A program made the position numbers and the translations under genes. The notes below the pieces were generated by a model. It ran no database searches and was not told where the DNA came from. It saw only the letters and a list, made by a program, of their open reading frames with translations. This document shows, in pieces, positions 62,338-64,000 of a stretch of 64,000 nt of DNA. Within the stretch, counting starts at the first letter, position 1, and the number at the start of each line of letters is the position of its first letter. Source of the DNA: Choricystis sp. odSpoLacu1 (lineage: Eukaryota; Chlorophyta; Trebouxiophyceae); the NCBI GenBank assembly GCA_958009055.1, contig OY253654.1, positions 868,001-932,000 on the forward strand, in the 5' to 3' direction.

Positions 62338-63908
62338 CACACCGCCCGCCACGCCGCGGCTGCGCCGCAGCGGCACGCGGCGTCTGCGCGCCGGCATGCA
62401 CCCGCCCCGCGCCCTGCGTCACGCCCGCGCGACGGCAGGAGTGGGCTGCAACGCAATGTGGTGGTTGCGGCGGGTGCCGAGGTGGGAAAGAGGGAAGGAA
62501 GAGGGGAACATGCGAAGGGGTTGGGTGCGTGTTTGGGGGCGTTTTTCTTGCTGGCGCCAGCCCAGTCTGGCGGCGACAAAGCGAGTGGCGTGAAAAGGGC
62601 AAGCCATGCACATACGCACACACACACGCAAGCGGAATGCGGGACAAAAATCGTCCAACGTTCCTCCCTCCCCCCCCCTCCCCTCCAGTCCGACGACCCG
62701 CGCACTGCCGCCGTCCTCACCGCCCTGGCCACCATCCCCGACCCCGACCTGGGCATCGACATTGTCGCCGCCGGCTTTGTGAAGGGGTTGACGATTGATG
62801 AGGGTGGCGCCGTCTCCTTCACTCTGGAGTTGACGACGCCAGCGTGCCCCGTCAAAGAAGAGTTTCGGTCGTCCGCCACCGCCGCCGTCTCCGCCCTGCC
62901 GTGGGCGACGGCCGTGGACGTCACCATGTCGTCCACGCCACCGCCAGCACCTGTCGACGGCGACGACAACAATGGCCGCCCGGGCGGCCTCGCCCGCGTG
63001 CGCCACGTCGTCGCCGTCTCCTCCTGCAAGGGCGGCGTCGGCAAGTCCACGGTCGCCGTCAACCTGGCCTTCACCCTGGCCCAGATGGGGGCGAGGGTGG
63101 GCCTGCTGGATGCTGATGTGTACGGTCCCTCGCTGCCCACGATGGCGACCCCTGTGGATCCACGCGACGCTGTCTTGGGCATGGACCCCGACACACGGGC
63201 CCTCACCCCCGTCGATGTGCACGGTGTCGTCTGCGTCTCGTTTGGGTGGGCGGGCCAAGGGGCAGCCATCATGCGGGGTCCCATGGTCAGTGGCCTGATC
63301 GGGCAGCTGGCGACAACGACCGAGTGGGGCGCGCTGGACTACCTGGTCGTCGACTTTCCCCCCGGCACGGGCGACATCCAGCTGACGCTGTGCCAGGTGA
63401 GTGAGAGAGAAGAGAGAGAGTGGCTTGAGGATTGGGGTTGTGTGTGTTGAAAAGTGGTGAGTGTTTTTTTTTTTCACCCCCCCCCCCCCCCCCCCCCCTA
63501 CCCACTCCACAACCCATCCACACAGACCATCCAGTTCTCGGCCGCCGTCATCGTCACCACGCCCGCCAAGCTGTCCTACGTGGACGTGGCCAAGGGTGTG
63601 CGCATGTTTGGGCGGGTGGCGGTCCCCTGTGTCGCGGTCGCAGAAAACATGGCCACCTTCACAGCCGATGATGGCAAAGTGTACCGTCCATTCGGCCAGG
63701 GCGCGGGCGCCCGCATCCAGACCGAGTTTGGGGTGCCCCACGTAGTGGCGTTCCCGATCGAACCGTCACTGGCAGCTGCCGGCGACGGCGGCACGCCCCT
63801 CGTCGTCTCCTCCCCCGCGGGCGCCACGGCGGCCACGTTCATGGAGTTGGGGGGCATCGTGGTGCGGGAGGTGGCGCGACTGGAGGCGGCGGGTCGGGCG
63901 AGAGTCAG
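62335..63908 (+). CDS. HCF101: HCF101-like plastid Fe-S scaffold protein (3' end outside window)
   Basis: Three exons visible (62335-62481, 62689-63396, 63526-63908), in phase, at least 412 residues. HCF101 delivers 4Fe-4S clusters, notably to photosystem I. The leader (MHTARHAAAAPQRHAASARR) is plastid-like. The MIP18/DUF59 domain has IPDPDLGIDIVAAGFVKGL and TPACPVKEEF. The Mrp/NBP35 ATPase follows: CKGGVGKSTVAVNLAF (deviant Walker A), LLDADVYGPSLPTM, MRGPMVSGLIGQL, YLVVDFPPGTGDIQLTL and RMFGRVAVPCVAVAENMATF. Exon 3 ends at AG/GTGAGAG (63908/63909), and HCF101 normally continues into a DUF971 domain, so I read this as a donor rather than the in-frame TGA that follows at once. The start could also lie upstream. 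Confidence 0.88.
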
Positions 63909-64000
63909 GTGAGAGTGTGGTGGTGGGTTGGTGGGTGGTGGGTGGTGTGTGTGTGTGGGGGGGGGGGGGGGGAGTGGCGAATCAACACCACATCATCCCA

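Noticed and set aside
1..64000. CRISPR arrays, integrated phage or transposons
   Set aside because: The only tandem repeats are microsatellites and one minisatellite without spacers; no integrase, transposase or reverse transcriptase motif was seen.

Overview
This window is nuclear DNA from a photosynthetic eukaryote, most likely a compact, very GC-rich green microalga. Coding exons are strongly GC-biased. Genes carry short GT-AG introns and lie tens to a few hundred bases apart on both strands. Plastid-related genes (HCF101, a two-helix LHC-like protein, a TLP18.3/Psb32-type TPM protein, a CRTISO-like oxidoreductase, a RUS-family protein) sit among standard eukaryotic genes (MED14, SPT4, NSE1, SURF1, isoleucyl-tRNA synthetase, mitochondrial ribosomal proteins). 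No operon, CRISPR array, phage or transposon is visible. The lineage cannot be fixed further from sequence alone.

Layout. 1-9.6 kb: end of an FNT nitrite/formate channel, a BAR-like protein, POL5/MYBBP1A and IleRS. 9.9-17.7 kb: a minimal SS18 protein, MED14, a damaged MFS transporter, SURF1 and a GNAT enzyme. 17.8-26.1 kb: a tubulin-tyrosine-ligase-family gene with an in-frame TGA, a CRTISO-like enzyme, mitochondrial uS15, a secreted membrane protein, an intron-containing tRNA-His and a CWF19-like splicing factor. 26.6-36.5 kb: a secreted fasciclin protein, a coiled-coil protein, a UPF0060/YnfA protein, an SDR-like remnant, a DAG lipase and a secreted trypsin-like protease. 37.4-48.5 kb: a MED15-like protein, a 4-TM protein, mL45, the LHC-like protein, SPT4, the TPM protein and AGXT2. 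48.7-64 kb: a WD40 protein, an unknown, NSE1, RUS, a 28-bp minisatellite, an F-box-like gene, a 1.7-kb gene-free stretch, cytochrome b5 reductase, a second 4-TM protein, an RCC1 protein, a TPT/NST transporter and HCF101, which runs off the end.

The genes are mostly unrelated housekeeping functions, as expected for a eukaryotic chromosome arm. Shared themes are RNA polymerase II transcription (MED14, a MED15-like protein, SPT4, SS18), plastid biogenesis and mitochondrial function. About a dozen otherwise convincing genes are out of frame at one or two points, nearly always by one surplus base in a run of G or C. This looks more like residual base-calling error than gene decay, so several coding features below are given as spans with the break noted. 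I found no convincing novel multi-gene system. The best leads are the tRNA-His intron, the in-frame TGA in the TTL gene, the RING-less NSE1, the UPF0060 gene and the minisatellite.
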